Assembly (NCBI GenBank): GCA_021292165.1
Contig: CM037878.1
Location: 5,148,804 to 5,212,803 of the forward strand
DNA: 64,000 nt
Source: Shinisaurus crocodilurus
Lineage: Eukaryota; Chordata; Lepidosauria; Squamata; Shinisauridae
Direction: 5' to 3'
Shown here: in pieces, positions 41,523-52,717 of the stretch
Position numbering within the stretch: the stretch's first letter is position 1
Layout of the letters: the number at the start of each line of letters is the position of its first letter
Position numbers and translations under genes: made by a program
Notes under the pieces: generated by a model
What the model was told of the DNA's origin: nothing
What the model saw: only the letters and a program-made list of their open reading frames with translations
Database searches by the model: none

Positions 41523-41530
41523 CTCAGAGG

Positions 41531-41808
41531 TGGCGGCTTTGTGTTGTTGTCGTTGCGTGTGGGCCCAGCTTCGAGCAGTAGCCGGGCCATAGCACCTGAA
41601 GGACTGGAGGCCAAGTGCCCAAAGGCCCAGCTGTCGAAGCTGCAGCCGCAGGCCAAATCTGGCCACCTGAGGTTTCAGTGTCCAGCACTTTGGGGGTTCC
41701 CCAGGTGGACATGCCCCTTCCTCTGGCCACACCCCCTTCCTCCTGACTCCCAATGGTTTGGTGGTTTCCAGACTTTTACACAGTTTCCTTCCTGCCCATA
41801 TTCTAAAA
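41531..41808. other. Unassigned, probably old hAT-type remnant
   Basis: 'ccaggtggacatgccccttc' and 'gtggtttccagacttttac' recur, diverged, at 54890-54980, so this is part of a dispersed repeat. No gene is seen. Confidence 0.35.
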
Positions 41809-41922
41809 CAGTGTTCTCCAACCTTGGGTCCCCAGATGTTTTTGGCCCACGGCTCCCAGGGCTGGGGCATGCTGGGAGTTGTAGGCCGAAAACATCTGGG
41901 GACCCAAGGCTGGAGAACACTG
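41809..41922. mobile_element. hAT MITE family A, internally shortened
   Basis: A 114-bp copy with a perfect 8-bp target duplication, ttctaaaa, at 41801-41808 and 41923-41930. The left inner arm is partly deleted. Confidence 0.93.
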
Positions 41923-42007
41923 TTCTAAAAGGTTGAAATGCCTGTCCTGAGCCTTAGTTGCTGCAAGTAAGAAGAGCTTTAAGCTGAACACTCTTTGTTT
42001 GTTTGGT

Positions 42008-42251
42008 TATGATATTTAGATCCCATCTTTTTTCCTGCAAGAAGCCCAAGGTGGCTTACATAATCCTCCTCCTCCTCCTCCTCCTCCTCCTCTCCAGTTT
42101 ACCCTCACAACAACTCTGTGAGGTAGCTTAGGCTGAAGAGTCCATGACTGGCCCAAAGTCACCCAATGAGCTTCATGGCCAAGTGGGGACTAGAACCCAG
42201 ATCTCTCGAGTCCCAGTCCAGCACTCTCACCACTGCACCACACTGGCTCTC
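42008..42251 (-). mobile_element. Sauria-type tRNA-derived SINE
   Basis: Minus-strand copy. Head at the right ('ccaccactgcaccacactgg' complement), box B-like 'gggttctagtcc', tail at the left, and a (TCC)n expansion at about 42063-42093. Confidence 0.88.
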
Positions 42252-42566
42252 AGCCAGCCACACTGGCTGGCTGCTGGTATTCTTGGTACAGTACTATTTT
42301 GTATTTTCCCCACTCATCTCCCCCTGTTTGCCTTTGGCCCCATCCTCCATTGGAATGGGTCCCCTGAGAGCTTCTCCAAAACTGAATTTGGCCATCAGGG
42401 TTGAAAGAGGTTTTGACACCCCTACCCTAAGAAGTCCTGGGTCCCACGGCAAAGGCATTGCAAGCACGACACACAAGCCCTGACACGAATCTGGGACACA
42501 CAGGCATCCAGAGCCACCCTGAGATGGAGCCTCTACCTGAACCAGACCCCCTTGGGGTGGTCCTGT

Positions 42567-42872
42567 CATAGAATCATAGAAAAGTAGAGTTGGAAGGGGC
42601 CTACATGGCCATCGAGTCCAACCCCCTGCTCAATGCAGGAGCCCAAGTCAAAGCATCCCTGACAGATGTCTGTCCAGCTGCACCTTGAACGCCTCCAGTG
42701 TGGGAGAGCCCACCACCTCCCTAGGTTATTGGTTCCATTGCCATCTTGCTCTAACTGTCAGAACGTTTTTCGTGATGTTCAGCCAGGATCTGGCTTCCTG
42801 TAGCCTGAGCCCATTATTTCGTGTCCTGCAATCTGGGATGAGCAAGAAGAGATCCTGGCCCTCCTCTGTGTG
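42567..42872 (-). mobile_element. CR1 LINE 3' end
   Basis: The 3' UTR with 'catagaatcatagaaaagta' and part of the ORF2 C-terminus on the minus strand. Diverged ('ttttcgtgatgttcagccag' in place of the usual sequence). Confidence 0.85.
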
Positions 42873-43375
42873 GCTTCCTCATCCCCACGGACCTGTCAGT
42901 CTCCACGCACACACCCTTCTGGCAAAGACGGCTGGGCTTCACTGAGGCAGCTTCAAGGTGGGGGGCTCCTCCCAGCGCCACCAGTCAAGCCCAAAGTCGG
43001 TATCAGGATGTTGGAGCGAAGCAATGTCAGGCAGGCATTTGGCTTGTGCACAGCGCCTCCCTCTGGACAAAAAAGGAACTGCTGGAGTACCTGCCAGAAC
43101 TGAAAAGAAGCTTCTTAACTGAGGAGCTGCCAAAAATTCGTCTAGTCCAATTCCATGCGCAAAGTACTGTTTGCGCGCATGGGGGGGGGGAATGTTATCC
43201 AGTCACCACCTCCACCCCATGCTTACCTTTTTTTGCACCTGTTCAGTGCTGTTTGCCGCCCTCTCAAGCTGCTGCTTTGGTGCCAAGAAAAACCAACCCT
43301 GGGTAATCTTGTTGCTTGAAAGTGATCCCAGCTTGTCGGGGATCATGTAGTGAGCGTGTGATGCAGAGAGGGATG
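42873..43375. other. Unassigned intergenic sequence
   Basis: No gene is recognised. A poly(G) tract lies at about 43181-43190. Confidence 0.35.
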
Positions 43376-43880
43376 CCAGAGAGATCCACAATGGATTAAA
43401 ATGAGATCGTATTTTTAATCCGATGTTTTCCTGAGTTGCGCTGATTCTGCACACTTGCAGACTGTTGTTGTTTTTTACTGGGGGGGGGGGGATTTGCACA
43501 AGTGCTGTTAGCGCAAGTGCACGTTTGCAAATGAATCATAGAATCATAGAATCATAGAAAAGTAGAGTTGGAAGGGGCCTACAAGGCCATCGAGTCCAAC
43601 CCCCTGCTCAATGCAGGAATCCAGGTCAAAGCATCTCTGACAGATGTCTGTCCAGCCGCACCTTGAATGCCTCCAGACTGGGAGAGCCCACCACCTCCCT
43701 AGGTAGTTGGTTCCATTGTCTTATTGCTCTGACAGTCAGGGCAACAATGAGCAACATTCTCATAGAAACAAGTCCGATTCTGTTAGTGCGCGGGCAACAG
43801 AGCGAAAGAAGCCGGACAATCCACCAAGCACGGAAGGAATGGATTTAACAAAATGTGGACATCCGTACCGTGACGACGAC
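43376..43880. mobile_element. hAT-like family G copy split by CR1
   Basis: The left part (43376-43533, 'gagatccacaatggattaaa', 'cttgcagactgttgttg') and right part (43746-43868, 'gccggacaatccaccaagca', 'gtggacatccgtacc') rejoin into one family G element. The CR1 at 43534-43745 is younger. Confidence 0.65.
43534..43745 (-). mobile_element. CR1 LINE 3' end
   Basis: Starts with three tandem 'aatcatag' units, the CR1 3' tail, followed by the 3' UTR and the ORF2 end. About 210 bp. Confidence 0.88.
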
Positions 43881-44678
43881 ATCGCAACACCAAGCAGCCA
43901 ATTGGATTTGGCTTCATGATGACTTCAGAATGGCGATGGGTAGTGAGGGCAAATGCTTCCTGCATCACATTTCCCAGCAGCAGAGTCACTACACCACATG
44001 ATGGGTGAGCACCTTCTCCCTCTTTTGCAATCTTCATCCCCACCACCGAAAGAGAGAGCTTTTCGGGGCTGTTGGATGTTTTCACAGAAAGCCGCCCACC
44101 CTTTAACAATAGGCCAGAGTGGGGGGGTCATGTGGCAAGGCCTGGCCCTCTAAGAACTTCCGGGTCAACTGTGTTCCTTGTGAAAGACTAGCCTCCTCCC
44201 TCTTCCCGGCCTCCATCCACTGGCAGGACAGGAGATGGGCCTGATACACGGTGCAAAGCGAGTTGGCCTTCAGTGAACCTGAACAGGGGGGGAACTGCGA
44301 AGCTGAGGAGCGGCCACCAAGAACACCTTCTCTGTGCCCTTACCGTTTAAACCTCTTGCAAAGACTGACAGCAGGCCCTTCAGTTGATCATAAAGGTTGT
44401 GACTTGCGATAGGACATCAGGATGGCTGAGGTCCCATAGCTTGGAGGGTGGATTTTAAACGAAGTTAATTTAAATCACCAAGGAAGGAAGAAAAGGTGGA
44501 TTTAAATAGGTACCCTCTTGCCCATCAAAGGGTCTGGGCATACATAAACACATACGGTATATTAATAAATGAAATTAAAATGAAGCAAAATGGAATTACC
44601 AGTGAAAACCTTATAAACCCAACTGTAGAACTCAGAATTTCTGGAAGGCCAGTGGCTCCAAGGTCAGACAGAGGGCCA
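43881..44678. other. Unassigned intergenic sequence
   Basis: No gene or clear repeat is recognised. Confidence 0.35.
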
Positions 44679-44792
44679 GTGTATCCACTCCAGGTTGTAG
44701 TCTGAATCCTTAAGGAGCTGTCCATGGTTCTGAACCCATCACGAGCTTGGATGGCTCCTTAAAGTTCAGACTAAGATCCAGAGTGGATACAC
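44679..44792. repeat. Palindromic MITE-like repeat, GTGTATCCACTC arms
   Basis: The left 'gtgtatccactccagg' ... 'ccttaaggagctgtccatgg' and right 'ggatggctccttaaagttca' ... 'gagtggatacac' are inverted arms. Non-coding. Confidence 0.65.
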
Positions 44793-45492
44793 CACCCCAC
44801 TGAAATTGGAACCACCACTGGTGGCCATGGTAGTCGGTTGCAGCAAAAACAACAAAGGGTCTTGTGGTACCTTAAAGACTAACTAATTTATTCTGGCATA
44901 AGCTCTTTTGGACTATAAGCAACCCTGTCACAGAATTCCTGCTCTCCATAACTTTTCCCCGCAAGGAAACTAATTTTTTTCACCTTTTTTTCTGAGCTGA
45001 GTAAGCCATATTCTATAAGACAGGCTCCCCGCCCCCCCCCCAAGGATTCTCATCAAAATGATCTGTCATCTAGGCATTAACAAGGCAGTTCAAGGGGGTG
45101 GGAGAAGTGTTGTAAAATGCAGAGAAGCGACATTATCTGCTGAAAATAAGGAGAGAACCAAAAATGCTTTTGCATTTGCTCACTTAGCTAATTGTTCTTT
45201 ATGGAGCCCTGATGCCCCCCCCCCCGGGGAAAACTTCACCAAAACAGCAACAGGCAGGCTCAGGAAAAAAGGTGAAACATTCTCATAAAAAGAAACAACT
45301 CCCGTCCCTCTGGGAGTGCTACTTTTACTCCAAAACCAGAAATGGCTGAATTATTGTGCCAGCTTTGTTCGAAATAACCGTCATGCCTAATGAAACACCT
45401 TGCTTGGGGTGCTTTTTTTTAGCTCCACCCCCCCCCCTTTCGTTCATACAAAACTTTCATTCTGCCCAGTGTATAAAACGTGGGGTCATAGA
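44793..45492. other. Unassigned intergenic sequence
   Basis: 'tcttgtggtaccttaaagac' followed by 'ctaatttattctggcataag' (44857-44905) is a dispersed repeat end that I cannot name. No gene is seen. Confidence 0.35.
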
Positions 45493-45687
45493 CAGGGGAG
45501 GCCGGTGACGCCTATTTCGGTGGGGCTCCTAATCCATTGCAGGTTTTATTTGAAGCTTTATGGGAGCTGTCCGTGGTGTTGAACTCCACCCAAAAAATTA
45601 AGTTTCAGCACCATGGATAGCTCCTATAATGCTCAAGATAAAACCTGCAATGGATTAGGAGCCCCACTGAAATAGGAGTCCCCATTG
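45493..45687. mobile_element. hAT MITE family D
   Basis: A 195-bp palindrome. The left end is CAGGGGAGGCCGGTGACG and the right end has decayed to GGAGTCCCCATTG. Inner arms match the copy at 27158. Flanks gtcataga / gtcatagc match at 7 of 8 positions. Confidence 0.88.
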
Positions 45688-45814
45688 GTCATAGCATTAG
45701 AAGGACCCCAAGGGGCAGTCAGTCCAGCTCCTGTTGCTAGGAAGGATCTACATTGCCTCCCCCAACCCCCATACATCAAGCCATGTACTCCAGATTTGAT
45801 GTGTGCTACAAAAC

Positions 45815-46000
45815 AGAGGCAGTATCAGAGGCAGTACGCCTTGGTACACCAGTTGCTGGGGAACATGGGCAGGAGGGTGCTGTGGCACTCATGTCCTGCT
45901 TGTGGGTTTCCCGTGAAACCACTGGTTGGCCACTGTGTGAACAGAATGCTGGACTAGATGGTCCCTTGGCCTGATCCAGCAGGGCTCTTCTTATGTTCTT
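45815..46000 (+). mobile_element. CR1/L3-like 3' UTR
   Basis: Plus-strand 3' end: 'accagttgctggggaacatg', 'catgtcctgcttgtgggttt', 'cagaatgctggactagatgg' and the terminus 'gggctcttcttatgttctta'. Confidence 0.85.
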
Positions 46001-46550
46001 AAATGTCCCCGAATAAATGTCCCCGTAATAAATATTCACATCCAAATTGATTTGATGGAAGCTTGATCATTCCATGCCCCAAACTGATCTTATTTTATCC
46101 TTAAATATCTCTGTGCCATTCTGATTTTGGATTCTAATTGCGGGGGGCACTTCTTATGAACACTTCTGGCAGTGTTAAAAAGCAATAGAAAAGTGATTTG
46201 GTGGACTTTGCAATACTAGAGAACTAAAGTGTGTGCCCATTAAAAGTGAGAGAAATGTCTCCTAGAGGCTGCTATACTTGCCCTCCGTGACATCATGTAG
46301 CCAGCTTTTTGTTGCACCATCCTTCTGTTCAGTACATGACCCCAGATGGACCATCCCAGGAAGGAGAACCAGTTTCTTAAAAATAGTGCGGTGGCAGCAA
46401 TAGAACAGTGAAATCATGTTTAAAAGGTTCCTCTCAAAATAAAACATTGGATTCAAATTATGAAAATTCCCAAACTTTGCCAAATTTTTAATTGGTATGA
46501 AATATAGATTCAGTTTGATCTGCCTGGCAGAAAATCCAAATGGTGGTTAA
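46001..46550. other. Unassigned intergenic sequence
   Basis: AT-rich. No gene or clear repeat recognised. Confidence 0.35.
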
Positions 46551-46562
46551 AATCATCATCAC

Positions 46563-46593
<31 letters not shown>

Positions 46594-46773
46594 TTCTTCC
46601 ATCTGGTGACCTGTGTCCTCACTGTGGGAAGCTGTGTGGATCTAGAATTGGCCTCCACAGTCACGGACCCATCGCTGGAGTCTACACAATTTTCTTTAGA
46701 ATTTCCTCCTTTTATAATTTTCTTTTTGTAATTTTATCCTGGAAGACAATCTTACTCGGTCACGAGTGATCGC

Positions 46774-46825
<52 letters not shown>
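46551..46825 (+). mobile_element. 3' end of the LINE family between two (ATC)n tracts
   Basis: 46599-46773 matches the last 175 bp or so of the full-length LINE at 17.9 kb (C2H2-coding end and 3' UTR), with a duplicated 'tttataattttctttttgta' insertion. (ATC)n tracts of about 44 and 52 bp flank it. The family's own tail is (TGA)n, so the right-hand tract is on the unexpected strand. Confidence 0.8.
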
Positions 46826-46826
<1 letters not shown>

Positions 46827-47540
46827 CGAAGCACAACACAATTGACCATTTGCTGCCCTTTGAACACCACTCACAAAATCAGAGGCTGGAGGTGGCCCCC
46901 TTCATTCTGTTTAATAGGAGGGCTGGACCAGTCGAAGGTATCCAACAGGTGGCTTTGGTTTCTCTCCATGCTGACTTCATTCTGAACAAAGCCAGAGGTT
47001 TTTTTTGGCATGATTTTCCAAAAGCTTTCAAATAATTATGGAATAGGAGCAAACAGACACTTCACACTTGATTAGCTAATCCATATTATGGCTCCATTAA
47101 ACACACAACCAACGGCACTTCTGCCATCTCTTCCCCCCCACCCCGCCACCGCCTTTTAAATTTTTTCCAAGGATGGATGCTCACTCAAGTCATCAACCTT
47201 AATTGCTGGCAAAACAGAAACGAAGCTCCTAAAAGGAACATTGCTTTTGAAGGTCTAATCTGATTAATTAGGAGGGCTCATTGTTTCCATTTTAAGCAGG
47301 CAGGAGAAGAAGGGGGGGGGAACCTCCCGCAAAGTTAATATTTATTAATTGTAATGCACAGGCCTAATAATGACACAGCCTGGTTGGGCAGGAGCTGCAG
47401 AGATGCTCCTTGCGAGGGTTTTTGCATGCCTTCTGAGTAAACAGGAAGGAGATCAAGCAGAGTTCTCTGCCAATTAAGAATATGCTGTTCCTAACCTAAT
47501 GGGACTCTTCGAGCATTAATCGCATGTTGCATATTATATG
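46826..47540. other. Non-repetitive island, candidate conserved non-coding element
   Basis: The strongest such island in the window: about 500 bp (47040-47540) with many TAATTA/ATTAAT-type words ('cacttgattagctaatccat', 'aatctgattaattaggaggg', 'gttaatatttattaattgta', 'gagcattaatcgcatgttgc'). No known repeat and no coding frame. An enhancer role is inference only. Confidence 0.38.
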
Positions 47541-47861
47541 CAGATGAAATCAAAAGAGCAGCTCCCCTGTAGCGGATCCCAGGATACAGAAGCAGAGAGC
47601 AAAGATGCTAAAAAAAAACCCAAACATTTGATCTGGAATGCATATACAGTGCGGGGGCACATAGACAGTTGTCTTTCTAAGATGCTCCCTCCCTCCTTCC
47701 CCACACACACACACACACACACAGCTGTGAAAGTTCTTGGTACCTTTGAAAATGTTATTAGCACATGGGAGGAAGCCATTTTAATATCAAATGTACATTC
47801 TTGCATAAAGTCAGGCTTACATTTAGATGTGGAAAATGCGAAAGATCTGATGTATTCTAGC
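47541..47861. other. Unassigned sequence with a CA microsatellite
   Basis: (CA)n lies at about 47702-47724. A 108-codon frame (47538-47864) crosses it and has no known domain. Confidence 0.35.
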
Positions 47862-48154
47862 TAGGGGAGAAATCCACAATGGATTCAAAGGAGTTTGAAT
47901 TTCTATGAATCTGACCTGTGGATTCCACAGCGGAGTGGCTTTTCTGTGTCACACAGATTCTGCAGACTTCTGTACCAGTTGTGTTTTTTTTTACCTGGGG
48001 GGGGGCAGGGGGAATTGAGCAAATGCACCTTTGCAAACAGGAACAAAATTCTCATACATCCCGTTTCCATCAATGAGTGGGTGATGGAATGAAAGACTCC
48101 TGACAATCCATGAAACACAGGTGGAACGGATTTTTAAAAATCTGTGCATCCCTA
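47862..48154. mobile_element. hAT-like non-autonomous element family G, complete
   Basis: A 293-bp element with TAGGGGAGAAATCC / GTGCATCCCTA ends and a perfect 8-bp target duplication, attctagc, at 47854-47861 and 48155-48162. Inner arms around 'aatccacaatggattcaaag' and 'gtggattccacagcg'. Non-coding. Confidence 0.88.
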
Positions 48155-48204
48155 ATTCTAGCCTACCATTCCTGTGATCTGCTTCCAGATGCCAACTTTT
48201 GCTA

Positions 48205-48312
48205 GCAGCCCTTGCCTCTACAACTCCCATCAGCTCTAGCTAGCATAGGCAATAGTGAGGGGTCACAAGAGTTGTAGGCCAAAACATCTGGAGTGCCAAA
48301 TGTTGCCCACCC
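48205..48312. repeat. Old palindromic MITE-like repeat, partial
   Basis: 'acaactcccatcagctctag' and 'ttgtaggccaaaacatctgg' match the old family. Arms are incomplete. Confidence 0.5.
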
Positions 48313-48524
48313 TATTCTATGCCTTTTATAGCAGCATGGTCTGCAGATATTATCAGGTGATAGTGATTATCCCCAGCTTTCATAACAAGCTTCACCAGCT
48401 GATTTATTTAGATACAGAAGTTTCAGAAGTCAAAGATACAGAAGCCGGACAGGACCATTCCTCCCTCCCCCCCCCCGGCAACCCTAGATTTGCTCAGTTT
48501 CTATATAGGGATTTTAAAAAAATA

Positions 48525-49350
48525 ACATAAAAAGGCCTGTGCTGGATCAGACCAAAGACCTATCTAGTCCGGCATTCTGTTTACACACTGGTGAACCAGA
48601 TTCCTGTGGGAAGCCCACAAGTAGGACATGAGTGCAATAGCACTCTCCTGCTCGTGTTCCCCAGCAACTTTGTACACGTCTGTGTTCCTTTTTGTTCTCC
48701 TCATTTGGGCAACAATTCCATTTTCTGAAGGAAGCCTTTTCTCTCTTTCTCTCTATTAGCATCCTAGAGACTGCTCATTAACCATGCTAATGACCCCTTG
48801 GACATGCTGGTACCTTTCCTGACCTCCGGTATGCATTCTAGCTGAGCATATTAGTGTGGTTTGGACAGAGATTTTTGACCTTCTTGACTTTCCCTTTCAA
48901 CTTCCTTTTTACCAATCTCATTTTTTTCGAAGTTTCTACTTTTGAAGCTAAATATATTATTGTCGTGGACTTTAAGAACATAAGAAGAGCCATTCATATG
49001 GAATCTGATACCACACCATGTAGTGATGGCCATCAATTTGAATGGCTTTAAAGGAGGATTAGAGATATTCACGGAGGATAAGGCTATCAGTGGCTATTAG
49101 TCATGATGGCTATATATTACCTCCAGTATCAGAGGGAGAAAAAACCTATCCACTTTAGGCTTATCTACACCATGCATAATTCCGTACACCTCTATCATGT
49201 CTTCCTGTACTCACCTTTTTTCTAAGCTAAAGAGTCCCAGATGTCGTATCGTTTCTCATAGGAGAGTTCCTCATTTTGGTTGCCCTTTCCTACACCTTTT
49301 CCAACTTTACAATATCCTTTTTTGGAAGCATACATTAGGAATGTCTATTA
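48525..49350. mobile_element. Rearranged CR1/L3-like fragments
   Basis: 48529-48690 is a minus-strand 3' UTR piece ('tgttccccagcaactttgta'). 49024-49135 reads as plus-strand 3' UTR. 49136-49330 is minus-strand ORF2 end ('tatccactttaggcttatct', 'gttgcccttt'). The switch of orientation indicates rearrangement or separate insertions. No open frame. Confidence 0.6.
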
Positions 49351-49470
49351 GATCACCCCTGTCCACATGTTTATTGGCACGCTCAAAGAACTCTAAAAGG
49401 TTAGTGAGGCAGGCCATACCTTTGCAGAAGCCAGGTTGATTCTTTTTCAGTAGGGCTTGTCCTTCTATAT

Positions 49471-50450
49471 CAGGGGTGGGCAACTTTGGGATGGGATTTC
49501 TGGGGGGACATTTTTGTACCCTGGGTCCCCTCCTTGTTGGTCACACTCCCGCCGCCGCCACCATGCCGTCAAATTCGGCAGCGGCAGCAAGAAACAAACC
49601 CCAGTGATTTGCCACTGATCGAAAACAAGCAAACCCAGGACAACATGCCTCCTTTCCCTACCGCCGGGCGAGCCGACCGCACGGCCCGGTGGGGGGGCAT
49701 TGCTTTCCCCCACGGCCTCCTCCCAGGGAGACCATGGGGGGAAGCCACTTCTCTCCCCTCCGCCAGGCGGGAGGGACCCGCTGTGCTAGCCTTCCTCGTG
49801 GGGGAGGCAAGCACGGCGGGCCCCTATTTATTTATTTATTTATTTATTATTAATATTTATTTATCGCCCATCTGGCCGGCAACCGGCCACCCTGGGCGAT
49901 GTACACAGAATAAAAGCAATAAAATACATTTAACAATATAAAAATTTTAAAATCTTAACCCACCCCATATTCAGGCAGGGACGAGGAGTCGGCCAGAAGC
50001 CAGCCCCTCTCCCCCTGCACTGCGTTCCCGCCTACCGCTCGGCACTGAGAACAAAGGAGCTTCCACAGCTCCTTCCTCTCCAGTGCCAGCCAAAACAGCA
50101 GGCAGGGATGTGTTGTTGAAGGGGAAGAGGAGTTGGCCGCCTGCCGTTTCAGCGGGAAAGAGCTGTAGTGGTGGTGGGGAGCACGGCTCCTGGCGGCACT
50201 TGCTAAGTTCAAGTGAGGCCGGGCGCCTGGATCCCCCGCCACTGCTGCAGTCTTTTGGGGCTTCCCCCCACGCTCCAGCTGATTCCGGGAGAGCGTTGGC
50301 CGGAGTGCGGGGGGAAACCGATGACAGCTGGCCAAGTGCTGCTTTGGTGCTTGGCCGGCTGCAGAGCCCCTTGGCCAGAGCGGCTGCCATTTTTGGCCAC
50401 TCTGGCCAAGGGTCTCTGTGCCTTCTTGGCTTGCGAGAGGGTTAGTGTGT
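49471..50450. other. GC-rich block with a possible hAT-like left end
   Basis: It begins CAGGGGTGGGCAACTTTGGG, like family E. GC-rich, CpG-rich DNA follows. A short LINE/SINE 3' tail is embedded at about 49825-49960 ((ATTT)n, 'ccctgggcgatgtacacaga'). Frames of 120-151 codons on both strands overlap and carry no known domain. A CpG island cannot be excluded, but no transcript structure is visible. Confidence 0.4.
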
Positions 50451-51221
50451 CATCTGGGTTTGGACAACAGACTAAACCTCAGTAGGGTAAGTAAACTCTA
50501 CCGCAAGCCATGGCTTAGTAGGGTGGTTAAGGGGACTCTCCTTAACCACTCTAGTAACCCTTCCCAGGTTCACACATCACAGTAAACCTATTGAGGTTTA
50601 CCGCGTCCCGTGCAAACCCAGGTTCCCTTAGCGAGCGAAGGCAGTCATTAAGCCTAACACAGCATGTGGTGAACCAACAATGCATTATGAATCGCAGACG
50701 CACATGCAGTTGCACACCCGAGCTGATAAATATGTCTCCAGTGTGAGTATCAGGTTTATTATATTTTTAATTATCATGACTCTATTTAATGGTAGGCTTT
50801 TTATTGCTTTGATGGATTTGTTTACCCTGCCTGTGTTTATTTTACATTGCTCTTTCACCATGCTTGCTCCTTCTTCCTTGAGTGTTGCTTCCTGGAATCC
50901 AGTCTGGCTCATTATACAAGAAAATGAAAACAGAGTTTGGCCAAAGAAAATGCAGCATGCATGCTGCTTAATAACACTTGTGTGTGTATGCGCGCTTTCT
51001 ACATCCCTTTTCTGAGCTGGTTACGGAAAGTAGCTTTCACACACAATAAAGCTCAAAACTGCCCCTCACATCCATGCTTATTAACCGAGCTTCAGTGATG
51101 TCATGGAATGGTCACCATCATTCTAACTCCTGAAGGGGAAAGGGTGCGCATGATGAAGGTCAGTTTTGACTGAAGAAAGCCTCACCAAATCAGGGTTGAG
51201 AACAGGCCCCCTTCTTTTGAC
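50451..51221. other. Unassigned intergenic sequence
   Basis: A weak palindromic region lies at 50465-50620 ('aaacctcagtagggtaagta', 'taaacctattgaggtttacc'). The remainder is AT-rich and unassigned. Confidence 0.35.
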
Positions 51222-51910
51222 AGAATCATAGAATCATAGAATCATAGAAAAGTAGAGTTGGAAGGGGCCTACAAGGCCATCGAGTCCAACCCCCTGCTCA
51301 ATGCAGGAATCCAGGTCAAAGCATCCCCGACAGATGTCTGTCCAGCCGCACCTTGAATGCCTCCAGACTGGGAGAGCCCACCACCTCCCTAGGTAGTTGA
51401 TTCCATTGTCTTATTGCTCTGACAGTCAGGAAATTTTTCCTGATGTTTAGGTGGAATCTAGGTTCCTGTAACTTGAGCCCATTATTCCGTGTCCTGCAAA
51501 CTGGGATGAACGAGAAGAGATCTTTGCCCTCCTCTGTGTGACATCCCTTCAAATACTGGAAGAGTGCGATCATATCTCCCCTCAGTCTCCTCTTCTGAAG
51601 GCTAAACATGCCCAGTTCTTTCAGTCTCTCCTCATAGGGCCTTGTTTCCAGTCCCTTTATCATCCTTGTTGCCCTCCTCTGAACCCTCTCCAGTTTGTCT
51701 ATGTCCTTCTTAAAGTGAGGTGCCCAGAACTGGACGCAGTACTCAAGATGAGGCCTAACCAGTGCCGAGTAAAGGGGAATTATCACTTCCCGCGATTTGG
51801 AAGCTATACTTCTATTAATACAGCCCAAAATTGCATTTGCCTTCTTTGCAGCCACATCGCATTGCTGGCTCATATTCAGTTTGTGATCTACCACAATTCC
51901 AAGATCCCCT
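51222..51910 (-). mobile_element. CR1 LINE with an open 192-codon ORF2 tail
   Basis: The longest and best-kept CR1 copy. The 3' tail has tandem 'aatcatag' units at the left, then the 3' UTR. A minus-strand frame (51316-51894) runs through [46 protein letters not shown] and NQLPREVV to its stop. It covers only the region after the RT catalytic core, so it is inactive. The lack of stops implies relative youth. Confidence 0.92.
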
Positions 51911-52074
51911 CAGAGGCGCTGGGCTTCAGGCAGGGGTAATGACAGTGGGAGTTCCCATTCCTCTTGCATGCAGCAGACAACCTCACCACCACACAGCCCA
52001 CAAGTCACAGGCACAGGGTCCTTCTGATGCATCCACCCACCCATCCAGTCAGACTAGCTAGCTAGTTGCACAGG

Positions 52075-52348
52075 CATAGAATCATAGAATCATAGAAAAG
52101 TAGAGTTGGAAGGGGCCTACAAGGCCATCGAGTCCAACCCCCTGCTCAATGCAGGAATCCAGGTCAAAGCATCCCTGACAGATGGCTGTCCAGCTGCACC
52201 TTGGATGCCTCCAGAGTGGGAGAGCCCACCACCTCCCTGGGTAGTTGGTTCCATTGTCTTATTGCTCTGACAGTCAGGAATTTTTTCCTGATGTTTAGGT
52301 GGAATCTAGGTTCCTGTAACTTGAGCCCATTATTCCGTGTCCTGCACG
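52075..52348 (-). mobile_element. CR1 LINE 3' end
   Basis: 'catagaatcatagaatcata' tail, 3' UTR and the last part of ORF2 ([32 protein letters not shown] on the minus strand). 5'-truncated. Confidence 0.9.
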
Positions 52349-52717
52349 GAAGGACCAGTGTAGACATGGAAAATGAGAACCAACATTGTGAATGAGCCAA
52401 GGTGGCCAGGAGGTCCATCTTGGTTGAGATGGGGGAATAGCATGGTGCTCACAAGGCTGGAGCAGATCTTGGAATGGGACTACTATCTATCACTGTGAAG
52501 GTAGGTGAAACTCAGCAGAGCCATAGGCAGCTAAGAAGGGCAATCACTTCTCACCTGCCTCTTTCCATCAGCTACAGTTCAGGCTTGGTCTTCGTTGTGC
52601 CACGAACATCACAGCTGGCTAGCCATGCCTGCGAAATATCCCTCCACGCTGGTCTTATCTGATGCATTACTCCTCCAATCAGGGGGTGATAAAAGGGTTC
52701 CGCAAATGCATTTTACA

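Noticed and set aside
49486..50445. Possible CpG-island gene start with GC-rich frames
   Set aside because: Overlapping frames on both strands, an embedded retroelement tail and a hAT-like left end make a repeat explanation more likely. No clear exon or start was found.
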